Shown: positions 20,501 to 28,975, counted from the stretch's first letter. The stretch: DNA of 64,000 nucleotides from Rahnella aquatilis CIP 78.65 = ATCC 33071 (GCF_000241955.1 NC_016818.1:2356001-2420000), one strand, 5' to 3'. Notes: generated by a model from the sequence alone, not told the origin. Translations and numbers: made by a program.

Positions 20501-21033
20501 TTGTTGATTTCGTGTGAGGTCCGGAAGCCGTCGAAGAAATGGATAAACGGCACGCGGCTGTTGAGGCTGGCGACCTGAGAAATCAGCGCGAAATCCTGCG
20601 CTTCCTGCACGCTGGCGGCAGAGAGCAGGGCGCAACCGGTCTGGCGTACGGCCATGACATCGGAATGATCGCCAAAAATGGACAGTGCATGTGTGGCGAC
20701 GGTGCGCGCAGCGACATGCAGCACGAACGGCGTCAGTTCACCGGCCAGTTTGTACAGCGTCGGGATCATCAGTAACAGACCCTGCGACGAGGTGAATGAA
20801 GTTGATAACGCGCCGGTTTGCAATGCGCCATGCACGGTGGAAATCGCACCGGCCTCCGACTGCATTTCCATTACCGTCGGGACATCGCCCCATAGATTTC
20901 TCTTCCCTTCGCCTGACCAGGCACCGGCAATTTCGGCCATGGTAGAACTGGGGGTGATCGGATAGATGGCAATCACCTCGTTGGTGCGATAAGCCACGGA
21001 AGCAACTGCGTTATTACCGTCAGTGGTGATCAT
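17503..21033 (-). CDS. nifJ: Pyruvate:flavodoxin/ferredoxin oxidoreductase (NifJ/YdbK)
   Basis: Oxidises pyruvate to acetyl-CoA and CO2 and passes electrons to flavodoxin or ferredoxin. The 1176-residue single chain has the standard PFOR length. The N-terminus (GNNAVASVAYRTNEVIAIYP) is domain I. Two ferredoxin-type [4Fe-4S] motifs are visible (CTQCNHCVAACPHSAI and CTGCNLCVEVCPAKD). The TPP domain shows GCSSIYGGNLPSTPYT and GGDGWAYDIGFGGLDHV, and the medial cluster ligands are in CSGCGETPY. The start ATG has AGGG 6 bases upstream. Its neighbours ydbJ and hslJ show that this is the housekeeping ydbK position rather than a nif cluster. No nif genes are seen here. Confidence 0.95.
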   Translation of the reverse strand: MITTDGNNAVASVAYRTNEVIAIYPITPSSTMAEIAGAWSGEGKRNLWGDVPTVMEMQSEAGAISTVHGALQTGALSTSFTSSQGLLLMIPTLYKLAGELTPFVLHVAARTVATHALSIFGDHSDVMAVRQTGCALLSAASVQEAQDFALISQVASLNSRVPFIHFFDGFRTSHEINKIAPLSDDTLQQMLPQAQIDAHRARALSPDHPVIRGTSANPDTYFQSREATNPYYNATCQHVIDAMNAFAALTGREYKPFEYVGDPQAERVIVLMGSGIGTAEEVIETLNARGEKVGVLKVRLYRPFSAEHLLSALPQTVKSVAVLDRTKEPGALAEPLYLDVMTALAEAYSRGERDSLPKVIGGRYGLSSKEFGPDCVLSVFRELSLSRPRPRFTVGIYDDVTGLSLPVLEEALPQHASLEALFYGLGSDGSVSATKNNIKIIGNSTPMYAQGYFVYDSKKAGGLTVSHLRVSEKPIKSAYLVSQAHFVACHQWQFIDLYQMAERLRSGGIFLLNTPFSAGEVWARLPLEVQATLLQREARFYVINAAKIARECKLGARINTVMQMAFFHLTQILPGDQALAELQGAIARSYRSKGEEIVTRNWMALAATLEELVCVPLQAIPENPRKRPPIVSDAAPDFVKTVTATMLAGLGDALPVSAFPPDGTWPTGTTQWEKRNIAEEVPLWKPDLCTQCNHCVAACPHSAIRAKVVQPEFMADAPSALQSLDVKSRDMRGQKYVLQVAPEDCTGCNLCVEVCPAKDRQDPSIKAINMADRIEHLEEERASYDFFLKLPEIDQTTLERIDIRTSQLITPLFEYSGACSGCGETPYIKLLTQLYGDRLLIANATGCSSIYGGNLPSTPYTTNADGRGPAWANSLFEDNAEFGLGFRLTVDQHRRRVLRLVASLEEHIPADVLGGLRDDSSTPEVKRGHVTALRKILADIDTPDARQLATDADYLVDKSIWLIGGDGWAYDIGFGGLDHVLSLTENVNVLVLDTQCYSNTGGQQSKATPLGAVTKFAEQGKRKSRKDLGVSMMMYGHVYVAQISLGAQLNQTVKAIQEAEAYPGPSLIIAYSPCEEHGYDLALSHDQMKQLTTTGFWPLYRFDPRRVEEGKPALALDSRPPSSGLTDTLNNEQRFRRLNSQQPEVAEMLYAAAEKELQAKYDFLAMLAGKKTGSES

Positions 21034-21546
21034 GGAAGGCCCTTTTTGCTTTGCTCACAATGGCCGCCAGAGGAAAAATAGTTTTGCTGGCGAGAATGTG
21101 AAAAGCTTAGCAGAGGGCCGATTAATCGATTTATCCTGATTGTGTGCAGGGCTATTTCGGTTGTTATTTGAAGCGGTTACTGAATAACCCAAAGCACCAG
21201 GATTATTATTAGCTGTCGTGCAGAAGCCGGTTCGGGACAGCGGCTAAACAGGGTGCGTGAAGGGCGCGCGCGATGATTAATGAATATCTTTCGACAAATT
21301 CCGTCAGCATATAAGCGCCTCATCATTATATTTTCCCATGAATACAGGGGGAAAAGCGGTTAATTACGGTTGGTTTTATGAATTAAAGAAATAACCGGCC
21401 GAAATAAAATGTGTCTGAGTGTTTAAATTTGAGATTATTTTAGGAAAAAGTTGATGTTATTTTGCCGAAAGGCTCGACGCAGGCGAAAAACGTCGGATAT
21501 GATGGCGATTCGCAAGAAATCCCCGTTATATTCAGGAGCAGGACAG
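21034..21546. other. 513-base intergenic region between divergent nifJ and the DUF333 lipoprotein
   Basis: It must carry promoters for both genes. A 10-bp perfect palindrome CGATTAATCG lies near 21118-21130, close to the nifJ start, and could be an operator. I see no convincing ORF, RNA gene or T-tailed hairpin in the rest. Confidence 0.4.
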
Positions 21547-21828
21547 ATGATCACTGCGTTTCGCGTGTTACTGGCCGCCGGTGTGCTGGTGTTATCCGCA
21601 TGCAGCAGCCATGACGATTCGGCTGACGTTCCACAAAAAGGCAACAGTGTTAATATCGGACAACGTACCGTTAATATGGACAGCCCGGCGTATGCAGCCT
21701 GTTCAATGGCGGGCGGGCAATTGCGCATGGCGCCGCAACTTGATGGCAGCCGCGTTGGCATGTGTTCGATGGCTAACGGTCGTCAGTGCTCGGAAAGTGC
21801 GTTGATGCAGGGTGTGTGTAAAGCCTGA
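21547..21828 (+). CDS. ydbJ: Small DUF333 lipoprotein (YdbJ-like)
   Basis: Predicted lipoprotein of 93 residues, function unknown. The signal MITAFRVLLAAGVLVLSACSS contains the lipobox LSAC, with cleavage before C19. The C-terminal part (YAACSMAGGQLRMAPQLDGS, then GMCSMANGRQCSESALMQGVC) matches the DUF333 pattern of two cysteine-containing repeats around a Gly-x-Cys core. The start at 21547 is chosen for its AGGAG 8 bases upstream and the good signal peptide; the frame is open further upstream to 21451. Its place between nifJ(ydbK) and hslJ matches the ydbJ position in E. coli. A strong terminator follows. Confidence 0.8.
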   Translation: MITAFRVLLAAGVLVLSACSSHDDSADVPQKGNSVNIGQRTVNMDSPAYAACSMAGGQLRMAPQLDGSRVGMCSMANGRQCSESALMQGVCKA

Positions 21829-21832
21829 TAAG

Positions 21833-21857
21833 CGCCAGACAGGGGTCTGGCGTTTTT
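21833..21857 (+). terminator. Rho-independent terminator of the ydbJ-like gene
   Basis: CGCCAGAC (21833-21840) pairs with GTCTGGCG (21845-21852) around AGGG, followed by TTTTT. Confidence 0.85.
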
Positions 21858-21904
21858 GCATTTTATTAACACGGCAGAAAATAACGCGGCAAAAAATTGC
21901 GCGC

Positions 21905-22327
21905 TTACCTCCGGTCTTTCAGACGATAAACCAACTGGTGTTTACCTTGTGTCAGGGTCAGTTTGTTTTCCTGCAAGGTCAGCGCCGCGCCGTTATTTAG
22001 CACATCGCTTATCACGTGATCCCACTTATTCAGGTTTTCATCCGGACACAACATCATAGTGGACGCCAGTCCTTTCACGGTCAGTACGTTGTTATGCAAC
22101 TGGCCCTGGCCCATGAAGTTATTACACATCTTGCCGGAAACGTGCATGTTTGAGCCGAACTCAATGTCCGGTATGCGCCCTTGTGCAGCAGGGACCGTCT
22201 GACCATCAACGCTCAGCAATTCAAAACGGTGATGCTGCAAATCGGTCTGCTTTACGGTGGTATTCTGATTCATGCTGCAGGCCCCCAGGGTCATCGCGGC
22301 GGCCAGAACAAACAGTGACTTCTTCAT
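21905..22327 (-). CDS. hslJ: Heat shock protein HslJ, META-domain lipoprotein
   Basis: Outer-membrane-associated META-domain protein linked in E. coli to heat shock and novobiocin resistance; its biochemical role is not established. The 140-residue product has a lipoprotein signal (MKKSLFVLAAAMTLGACS, lipobox LGAC). The META-domain core follows: HRFELLSVDG, then GSNMHVSGKMCNNFMGQG, ending with TLTQGKHQLVYRL. I chose the ATG at 22327, with AGGAG upstream; an upstream TTG would add 10 residues ahead of the signal. It lies convergent to the ydbJ-like gene. In E. coli ldhA follows hslJ directly, but here an ABC transporter locus lies between. Confidence 0.9.
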   Translation of the reverse strand: MKKSLFVLAAAMTLGACSMNQNTTVKQTDLQHHRFELLSVDGQTVPAAQGRIPDIEFGSNMHVSGKMCNNFMGQGQLHNNVLTVKGLASTMMLCPDENLNKWDHVISDVLNNGAALTLQENKLTLTQGKHQLVYRLKDRR

Positions 22328-22452
22328 CTTCTCTCCTGAGAAATATTCCTTTAACATTTGTCATGTCGATATATTCAACTGATTTATGCGACATTTTCGG
22401 GGATATTATAGCGTGAATGAGTTGCGAATTTAAAGCCTGCCATATTCCTGTC

Positions 22453-22479
22453 GTCATCTCCCCATCATAAAAACGTCAT
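22453..22479 (+). promoter_or_regulatory. Candidate PHO box array upstream of the ABC importer operon
   Basis: GTCAT (22453-22457), ATCAT (22464-22468) and GTCAT (22475-22479) are direct repeats at exact 11-base intervals, the PhoB half-site period. The last 18 bases match the PHO box consensus at 13 positions. A TAGGTT at 22490-22495 sits where a PhoB-dependent -10 is expected. Confidence 0.7.
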
Positions 22480-22529
22480 TTTAGCCCGCTAGGTTATGCC
22501 CATCACAGGTCAGAGAGACTTACAGCGGC

Positions 22530-23633
22530 ATGAGCTTTTTATCACTCCGTCACATTCGCAAATCCTGGGGGACTAAAGTCGCCCTCAATGACATCAGTTT
22601 TGATGTAGAAGAGGGGGATTTTATCGCCTTGCTCGGCCCCTCGGGCTGCGGGAAATCGACGTTACTGCGCACCATCGCCGGGCTGGAAACGGCACAAAGC
22701 GGTACGTTGTATTTTCAGCAATCCGATGTCACGTCGCTGGCACCTTCACAGCGCAAGCTGTCGATGGTGTTTCAGTCTTACGCATTATTCCCGCACATGA
22801 ATGTCCGCGAAAATCTGCTTTTCGGGCTGCGCGCGCGCGGTGAAGACAAGCAACATTTTGCGGCGCGGCTGGCGGACGTCAGTAAGTTGATGGAACTGGA
22901 GCCGCTGCTCGACCGGTTGCCTTCACAGCTTTCAGGCGGTCAGCAACAGCGCGTGGCGCTGGGCCGGGCGGTGATCGCCAATAACAGGCTGTGCCTGATG
23001 GATGAGCCGCTTTCTAATCTTGACGCCAAGCTGCGCCAGAGTATGCGCCGCGAAATCCGTGCGATTCAGAAAAAGCTCGGCCTGACCCTGTTGTATGTCA
23101 CGCACGATCAGACCGAAGCGATGAGCATGGCCGACAAAATCATCCTGCTCAACGATGGCTGCATTGAGCAGCACGACACGCCGGACAACCTATATAACAA
23201 CCCGACCAGCATTTTTGCCGCGCAATTTATCGGTGCGCCGCCGATGAATATTCTGCCGCTCGAACGCCGCGGTCAGCATCACTATCTCGCCGGTACGCCG
23301 CTGCCGGTGCTGGAAAATATCAACGAAGACGCCCTGAGTCTCGGCCTGCGCGCCGAAGATATTCAACTGATTTCGCCTGAACACGCCAGCCTGACCGCGC
23401 AGGTCGTCAGCCATGAATACATGGGTGCGGATACGCTTGTGGCCTGCGCGCTGGCCGGATATCCGGAGCTGCTGACTGTGAAAGTTGCGGGCATGAAGCG
23501 CTTTGCCGACGGCCAGAACGTCGGGCTGCAATGGATCACGGGCGCACAATATTTTTTCATCACAGCAGACGGAAAACGCTGCTTCCACGCTGAGCAATCC
23601 TGTTTGCAGTCAGATCAGAGAGTTGCCGTGTAG
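22530..23633 (+). CDS. ABC transporter ATP-binding protein (UgpC/MalK-type)
   Basis: ATPase for the importer encoded by the next three genes. Its 367 residues hold Walker A (GPSGCGKST), the Q-loop (MVFQSYALFPH), the signature (LSGGQQQRVALGRAV), Walker B (LCLMDEPLSNLD) and the switch (YVTHDQTEA). A C-terminal TOBE/OB-type regulatory domain of about 130 residues is typical of the carbohydrate- and glycerophosphate-uptake CUT1 group. It is the first gene of the operon, behind the PHO-box candidate. The binding-protein gene follows after 65 bases. The substrate cannot be read from this subunit. Confidence 0.9.
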   Translation: MSFLSLRHIRKSWGTKVALNDISFDVEEGDFIALLGPSGCGKSTLLRTIAGLETAQSGTLYFQQSDVTSLAPSQRKLSMVFQSYALFPHMNVRENLLFGLRARGEDKQHFAARLADVSKLMELEPLLDRLPSQLSGGQQQRVALGRAVIANNRLCLMDEPLSNLDAKLRQSMRREIRAIQKKLGLTLLYVTHDQTEAMSMADKIILLNDGCIEQHDTPDNLYNNPTSIFAAQFIGAPPMNILPLERRGQHHYLAGTPLPVLENINEDALSLGLRAEDIQLISPEHASLTAQVVSHEYMGADTLVACALAGYPELLTVKVAGMKRFADGQNVGLQWITGAQYFFITADGKRCFHAEQSCLQSDQRVAV

Positions 23634-23698
23634 TGGTCAATTTTTGCTGTTATTGACTTTTTCTGACTCATACAACACCTATTGCCGAAGGGAAAACT

Positions 23699-24979
23699 AT
23701 GTCACCTGTTCACCGTTTTTCACGTCTTGCTACCGCCGTTCTGCTTATCACCGGAACCTCTGCTTTTGCGGCAGATCCGGTGAAATTACAAATGTATTAC
23801 CCGATTGCTGTCGGAGGGAAAATCAGTCACACGGTGGATACGCTGGTAGAGGATTTCCAGAAAACGCACCCTGATATCAGCATTCAGCCGGTATACACCG
23901 GTGATTACGCCACGACAGTCACCAAAGCGCTTACGGCATTCCGTGGCGGCAATGCCCCGCAAATTGCGGTGATCGGCGATATTGAAGCCTATTCCCTGAT
24001 CGACGCGGGCGCGATTTTGCCGGTCAGCGATCTGGCGAATGACGCAGACGGCAAAAAATGGATCGACGGTTTCTATCCGGCCTTTATCCGCCATATTCAG
24101 GATAAAGTCTGGGGCATCCCGTTCCAGCGTTCGACGGTGGTGTTGTACTGGAACAAGCAGGCATTTGAGAAGGCCGGTCTGAACGGCGATACGCCGCCTG
24201 CCAACTGGCAGCAGGTGGTCGATTTCGGTAAAAAACTGGTGGTGCGTGACGGTTCAGAAGTGAAGCAGTGGGGCATTGAAATCCCCTCAACGCCGAACGG
24301 TTACTGGAATTTCCAGGGGATCGCGGCCACCAACGGCAGCCATCTGGATAATGGCAAAGGCACCGCGGTAACTTTCGACACGCCAGCCAACGTGGAAGCC
24401 CTGCAATGGCTGACTGATCTGGCGCAGAAAGAAGCGGTGTCACCGAAAGGCACTATCGCCTGGGGCACCACGCCGCAGGACTTTATCGACGGCAAAACCG
24501 CGATGATGGTCACGACGACCGGCAACCTGACCACCGTGCGTGAGAATGCGAAATTCCCGTTTGGCGTGGCGATGCTGCCGGAGAAAACACAGCGCGGCAG
24601 CCCGACCGGCGGCGGCAATCTTTACGTCTTTAAAAACACCACGCCGGAGCAACAGAAAGCGGCGCTGGAATTTATCCGCTGGGTTTCTGCCCCTGAACAG
24701 GCAGCGCGCTGGAGTATCGCCACCGGTTATGTCGCCACATCCCCAGCCGCGTGGGAAACCCCGGTCATGCAGGATTACGTGAAACAGGTTCCGCAGGCGC
24801 TGGTGGCCCGCGAACAACTGAAATATTCGCAGCCGGAACTCTCGACCTATAACAGCGTGCAAATTCAGGAACTGATGAACCATGCGATTGAAGCGGCGGT
24901 GACACAGGCTAAAACACCCGCCGATGCGCTGAGTTCGGCGCAGAAACAGGCTGACCGCCTGCTGAAACCGTATCAGTAA
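23699..24979 (+). CDS. ABC transporter extracellular solute-binding protein, family 1 (UgpB-like)
   Basis: Periplasmic binding protein of 426 residues with a Sec signal (MSPVHRFSRLATAVLLITGT, cleavage near SAFA-AD). The mature part shows the family-1 pattern (VKLQMYYPIAVGGKISHTVDT, KTHPDISIQPVYTGDY, GNAPQIAVIGDI). The opening YYP..VGG and the TKAL..FRGGNAPQ segment recall UgpB, the glycerol-3-phosphate binder. Together with the PHO-box candidate and the phosphoesterase at the end of the operon, a phosphorus-containing ligand such as a glycerophosphodiester is likely. That is inference. The ATG has GGGAA upstream. Confidence 0.88.
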   Translation: MSPVHRFSRLATAVLLITGTSAFAADPVKLQMYYPIAVGGKISHTVDTLVEDFQKTHPDISIQPVYTGDYATTVTKALTAFRGGNAPQIAVIGDIEAYSLIDAGAILPVSDLANDADGKKWIDGFYPAFIRHIQDKVWGIPFQRSTVVLYWNKQAFEKAGLNGDTPPANWQQVVDFGKKLVVRDGSEVKQWGIEIPSTPNGYWNFQGIAATNGSHLDNGKGTAVTFDTPANVEALQWLTDLAQKEAVSPKGTIAWGTTPQDFIDGKTAMMVTTTGNLTTVRENAKFPFGVAMLPEKTQRGSPTGGGNLYVFKNTTPEQQKAALEFIRWVSAPEQAARWSIATGYVATSPAAWETPVMQDYVKQVPQALVAREQLKYSQPELSTYNSVQIQELMNHAIEAAVTQAKTPADALSSAQKQADRLLKPYQ

Positions 24980-24996
24980 GTAGGAAAAGGAACAGC

Positions 24997-25908
24997 ATGA
25001 GCACATTTCACGCGGTCCTTCCGGCCACCCGCACACGCGGGTTGTCATTACAGCTTTACGGCTATTTGTTGCTGTTGCCTGCTTTAGGATTTCTGCTGTT
25101 ATTTACTCACTATCCGGCGCTGGCAACGGTGTGGGAAAGCCTGTTCAGCGCCGGTCGCAGCGGGCATCCGCCGCAGTTTGTCGGGCTGGATAACTACCGT
25201 GCGCTGCTTGACGACGATGTGTTTATGTTGTCGTTACGCAACAATCTGCTCTACGCCCTTATCACCATTCCGCTGTCCGTCGCCCTGGCGTTGCTGATGG
25301 CGCTGGCGGTGAACCGCCGTTTGCGCGGCAATGCACTGACCCGCGCCGCTTTCTTTATTCCTTCGCTGTTGCCGATGGTGGCGATTGCCAATCTGTGGCT
25401 GTTTTTCTATACGCCGCAACTCGGTTTGCTCAACAAGATGCTGGCGCTGTTTTCGCTGCCCGCGGTTAACTGGCTGGGCGAACCGGGCACGGCACTCTAC
25501 AGCCTGATGGCGGTTTCAGTCTGGCGTGAGGCCGGATTCTTCATGATTTTTTACCTGGCTGCATTACAGCAAATCGACCCGCGCCTGGCCGAAGCGGCAC
25601 AAATAGAAGGGGCGTCGCGCCGCTATTTCTTCCGCCGGGTGCAGTGGCCGTTGCTGATGCCGACCACGTTATTTGTGCTGATCAATGCCTCGATGAATGC
25701 GTTCAGGATTGTCGATCAGGTGATTGCGATGACCAACGGCGGGCCGAACAACAGCACCAGTTTGCTGCTGTTTTACATCTACCGCACGGCGTTCAGTTAC
25801 TGGGATTTACCGGCCGCGTCGGCAATGACCGTCGTGTTACTGGTGATCCTCGCCGCCATCGCGCTGATTAAATTCAATCTGCTGGATAAAAGGACGCACT
25901 ATCAGTGA
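24997..25908 (+). CDS. ABC transporter permease (UgpA/MalF-type)
   Basis: Inner-membrane permease of 303 residues with about six membrane segments, starting with LYGYLLLLPALGFLLLF. The cytoplasmic EAA loop is visible as DPRLAEAAQIEGASRRYFFRR. A clear AAGGA precedes the ATG. The second permease gene starts within its stop codon (GTGA overlap), so the two are made together and form the heterodimeric channel. Confidence 0.9.
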   Translation: MSTFHAVLPATRTRGLSLQLYGYLLLLPALGFLLLFTHYPALATVWESLFSAGRSGHPPQFVGLDNYRALLDDDVFMLSLRNNLLYALITIPLSVALALLMALAVNRRLRGNALTRAAFFIPSLLPMVAIANLWLFFYTPQLGLLNKMLALFSLPAVNWLGEPGTALYSLMAVSVWREAGFFMIFYLAALQQIDPRLAEAAQIEGASRRYFFRRVQWPLLMPTTLFVLINASMNAFRIVDQVIAMTNGGPNNSTSLLLFYIYRTAFSYWDLPAASAMTVVLLVILAAIALIKFNLLDKRTHYQ

Positions 25909-26720
25909 AACCATTTTCTTTCAGCCGTCTGGTCCTCAATCTCGCCATCTGGCTGGCGGCGTTACTGTGGTTTTTACCGGTGCTGGTCGCGGTCTGGGTG
26001 GCCCTTCATCCGGCATCCGTGCAGGGCAGTTTTTCACTGTTTGCACCGCTGACTTTTCAGAATTTCATTAATGCCTGGCAGGCGGCACCGTTTGCCCGCT
26101 ACTTCATGAATACCACCTTGCTGGTGCTGATGATTGTGGTCTGTCAGCTGATTCTGGCGACACTGGCGGCGTATGCTCTGGTGCGGTTTAAACTCAAAGG
26201 TGCCGGATTTATCTTCGCGCTGATCCTGCTGCAACTGATGATAAGCCCCGATGTGCTGATCCTGAATAATTACCAAACCATTGGCGCGCTCGGGTTGCGC
26301 GATACGCTGGCAGGCATCGCGCTGCCGTATTTTGCCTCGGCGTTTGCCATTTTCCTGCTGCGCCAGACGTTTAAAAGTATCCCGCTGGTGCTGGAAGAAG
26401 CGGCGATTGTCGAAGGTGCCAGCCGGTTTTATATCCTGCGCAAAATCTATATCCCGCTGGCGAAACCGATTTATGTCGCCTTTGCGCTGGTGTCCATCAG
26501 CTTCCACTGGAACGATTTTCTCTGGCCGTTAGTGATCACCGATTCAGTCAACGTGCGGCCGGTAACGGTCGGGCTGCAGCTGTTTTCCGCGCCGGAGCAG
26601 GGCGTGCAATGGGCGCTGATCAGTGCCGCCACCCTGATGACGGTGTTGCCGCTGCTGGTGCTGTTCCTGATATTTCAGCGTCAGTTTGTTCAATCCTTTA
26701 TGCGGGCAGGGATCCGATAA
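25905..26720 (+). CDS. ABC transporter permease (UgpE/MalG-type)
   Basis: Second permease of the importer, 271 residues, starting from a GTG that overlaps the previous stop by 4 bases. Six membrane segments are visible, with the EAA loop in IPLVLEEAAIVEGASRFYIL. The FYxWNxFLWPL-type motif typical of MalG/UgpE appears as SFHWNDFLWPLVI. The phosphoesterase gene begins 20 bases after its stop. Confidence 0.9.
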   Translation: MKPFSFSRLVLNLAIWLAALLWFLPVLVAVWVALHPASVQGSFSLFAPLTFQNFINAWQAAPFARYFMNTTLLVLMIVVCQLILATLAAYALVRFKLKGAGFIFALILLQLMISPDVLILNNYQTIGALGLRDTLAGIALPYFASAFAIFLLRQTFKSIPLVLEEAAIVEGASRFYILRKIYIPLAKPIYVAFALVSISFHWNDFLWPLVITDSVNVRPVTVGLQLFSAPEQGVQWALISAATLMTVLPLLVLFLIFQRQFVQSFMRAGIR

Positions 26721-26740
26721 GATCCCGACAGGAGAATGTT

Positions 26741-27670
26741 ATGACCGTCACTACGTTATCCCCTTTGTTATCCGAACGGCAGGAACAGGCGCTGGGCAAT
26801 GTGAGTTCGTTTTATCAGTTGCCGGAAGTTCACGACGCGCTGGTCAACGGCGCACGGCTGCGTTTCGGGCTGATTGCTGACCCGCAGTATGCTGATGCCG
26901 ATCCCCAGAAAATCCGTTATTACCGCAACAGCCTGAATAAACTGGCCACCGCCATCAATGAACTGAATGATTTAAAGCTCGATTTTGTGGTCACGCTGGG
27001 TGATCTGGTGGACCGCGACTGGAGCAGTTTTCAGGCGGTTCTTGATTGTTATGACACGCTGCGCCACCCGCATGCGGCGGTGATCGGCAACCACGACGCG
27101 CAGGTAATCTCCGAGCATCTCGGGGCGCAGAAACCGGCTATCGGATTACCGAAAAGTTATTATTCGTTCAGTTTGCCGGGCTATCGTTTTCTGGTCATCG
27201 ACGGTAACGACGTCAGTTTGTATTGCAACCACGCCAATGCCGATGACCGCCAGTTAGCAGAATATATGCTGGAAGAACTGACAGAATGTCAGCAGTCGCA
27301 GGCGCAGCCATGGAACGGTGCGGTCGGACCGAAACAGCTTGAATGGATTGAGAAAAACTTGCTTGAGGCGCGTGAGCAGTGCGAGGTGGTACTGGTTTTC
27401 GGCCATTATCCGCTGACACCGGTTAACAGCCACAACCTGTGGAATTGTGAAACGCTGGTGGAATTGCTGTGCCGTTACGACGTTCGCGCCTATTTCGCCG
27501 GTCACGATCACCGTGGTGGTTATGACCGTGTGGGCAATACTGATTTTATTACCCTGAAAGGCATGGTCGACGGCGAAAGCAGCCTGCCATTTTCCTCGGT
27601 CACGCTGGCTGATGACGTGCTGACCCTCACCGGTTACGGCACGGAAATCAGCCGGGTGCTGAGCCGCTGA
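26741..27670 (+). CDS. Metallophosphoesterase, ADPRibase-Mn / CDP-alcohol phosphohydrolase-like
   Basis: Binuclear-metal phosphoesterase of 309 residues, predicted cytoplasmic (no signal peptide). The metal-binding blocks are in order: ADPQYAD (D-x-Q, in place of the usual D-x-H, as in the Mn-dependent ADP-ribose/CDP-alcohol diphosphatase group), GDLVDRD, GNHDA, FGHYPLTP and FAGHDHRGG. The start at 26741 has GGAG 6 bases upstream. A longer frame back to 26609 overlaps the permease and lacks support. As the last gene of a PHO-box-preceded importer operon, it probably hydrolyses the imported phosphodiester or pyrophosphate compound to release usable phosphate. The family is clear; the substrate is inferred. 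Confidence 0.85.
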   Translation: MTVTTLSPLLSERQEQALGNVSSFYQLPEVHDALVNGARLRFGLIADPQYADADPQKIRYYRNSLNKLATAINELNDLKLDFVVTLGDLVDRDWSSFQAVLDCYDTLRHPHAAVIGNHDAQVISEHLGAQKPAIGLPKSYYSFSLPGYRFLVIDGNDVSLYCNHANADDRQLAEYMLEELTECQQSQAQPWNGAVGPKQLEWIEKNLLEAREQCEVVLVFGHYPLTPVNSHNLWNCETLVELLCRYDVRAYFAGHDHRGGYDRVGNTDFITLKGMVDGESSLPFSSVTLADDVLTLTGYGTEISRVLSR

Positions 27671-27697
27671 GTGTATTTCAGCACGGCGGCAGAAAGT

Positions 27698-27720
27698 AAA
27701 AAGGCTCACCGGAGTGAGCC
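27698..27720 (-). terminator. Rho-independent terminator of ldhA
   Basis: On the minus strand GGCTCAC pairs with GTGAGCC around a 4-base loop and is followed by TTTTT. No T-run exists in the plus direction. Confidence 0.8.
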
Positions 27721-27746
27721 TGGGAAGCCAGACTGTGTTTACGCGG

Positions 27747-28733
27747 TCAGAGCAGATTCGGGCAGGCCACACCTTTTGCCAGTTGATCAATATTCAACAG
27801 CGTCGTTTCTGAAATGCTGGTTAACGCATCGCTGGTCAGGAAGGCCTGATGGCCGGTGAACAGCACGTTGTGGCAGGACGACAGGCGGCGGAACACGTCG
27901 TCAAGGATCACTTCGTTAGAATTGTCTTCAAAGAATAAGTCACGTTCATTCTCATAAACGTCCATGCCCAGTGCGCCAATTTTTTGCTTTTTCAGCGCAT
28001 CAATAGCCGCAGTGGCATCCAGCAATCCACCACGGCTGGTGTTCACGATCATCACGCCGTCTTTCATTTTAGAGAACGCTTGTGCATTGAGCAGATGGTG
28101 GTTTTCCGGTGTCAGCGGGCAGTGCAGGGAAATGACATCAGATTCGGCATACAGCGTATCCAGGTCGACATATTCTGCGCCGAGTTCGAGGGCCAGCGGG
28201 CTGGGATACGGATCAAACGCCAGAATGCGCATGCCGAAACCTTTCAGGATCCGCATCGCCGCTACGCCAATTTTACCCGTGCCGATAATGCCTGCGGTGC
28301 GCTGATACATGTTAAAACCGATCAGGCCTTCCAGTGAGAAGTTGGCTTCACGGGTACGTTGATAAGCGCGATGAATGTGGCGGTTAAGACACATCATCAT
28401 ACCCACTGCATGTTCGGCTACCGCTTCCGGCGAATAGGCCGGTACGCGCACCACTGAAATCCCCAGTTCTTTCGCGGCATCTAAATCGACATTGTTAAAG
28501 CCCGCACAACGCAGTGCCAGCGTTTTAATGCCCAGAGACGCCAGCTCCTGCAACACTTCGCGGCTGCCATCGTCATTGACAAAAAGACAGACTGCATCGG
28601 CACCTACCGCCGTTTTCGCCGTTTGCGGGGTCAGCAGAAAATCGAAAAATTCCAGTTTATAGCCATAATGTTCGTTGACCAGTTCCAGATATTTCCGGTC
28701 GTAATTTTTAGTACTGTAGACAGCCACTTTCAT
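27747..28733 (-). CDS. ldhA: D-lactate dehydrogenase (NADH, fermentative)
   Basis: Cytoplasmic enzyme that reduces pyruvate to D-lactate and regenerates NAD during fermentation. The 328 residues match E. coli LdhA closely from the start (MKVAVYSTKNYDRKYLE). The NAD-binding motif is GIIGTGKIG. The catalytic Arg, Glu and His of the D-2-hydroxyacid dehydrogenase family fall in NTSRGGLLD, DVYENERD and FTGHQAFLT. The start at 28733 follows GGAG; the frame is open upstream but that extension is not part of the family. It is divergent from ydbH, as in E. coli. Confidence 0.95.
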   Translation of the reverse strand: MKVAVYSTKNYDRKYLELVNEHYGYKLEFFDFLLTPQTAKTAVGADAVCLFVNDDGSREVLQELASLGIKTLALRCAGFNNVDLDAAKELGISVVRVPAYSPEAVAEHAVGMMMCLNRHIHRAYQRTREANFSLEGLIGFNMYQRTAGIIGTGKIGVAAMRILKGFGMRILAFDPYPSPLALELGAEYVDLDTLYAESDVISLHCPLTPENHHLLNAQAFSKMKDGVMIVNTSRGGLLDATAAIDALKKQKIGALGMDVYENERDLFFEDNSNEVILDDVFRRLSSCHNVLFTGHQAFLTSDALTSISETTLLNIDQLAKGVACPNLL

Positions 28734-28975
28734 GGTGTTTCTCCGCAGTGAGTTTGAATCTCTGGCAAAACGCTTTCCGCATGTTTTATAAGGAATAAAC
28801 AGTTTCAGAAACAATTCGCAATAGGCCATCAAACTAGCAGAGCGCAGCAAGGCAGACAATTTATCCTGTGCTATTTGATGCAGGTCTTCTGGCATTCCTG
28901 TCATCAGTTATTACGCTAATTATGATATCTTGCGGGCGTTTAGACCATTTAGTGAAGCATAAGACAGGGCAAGTC

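Noticed and set aside
17503..21033. nifJ as a sign of a nitrogen-fixation island
   Set aside because: No other nif gene is present. The neighbours ydbJ, hslJ and ldhA show this is the ordinary ydbK locus.
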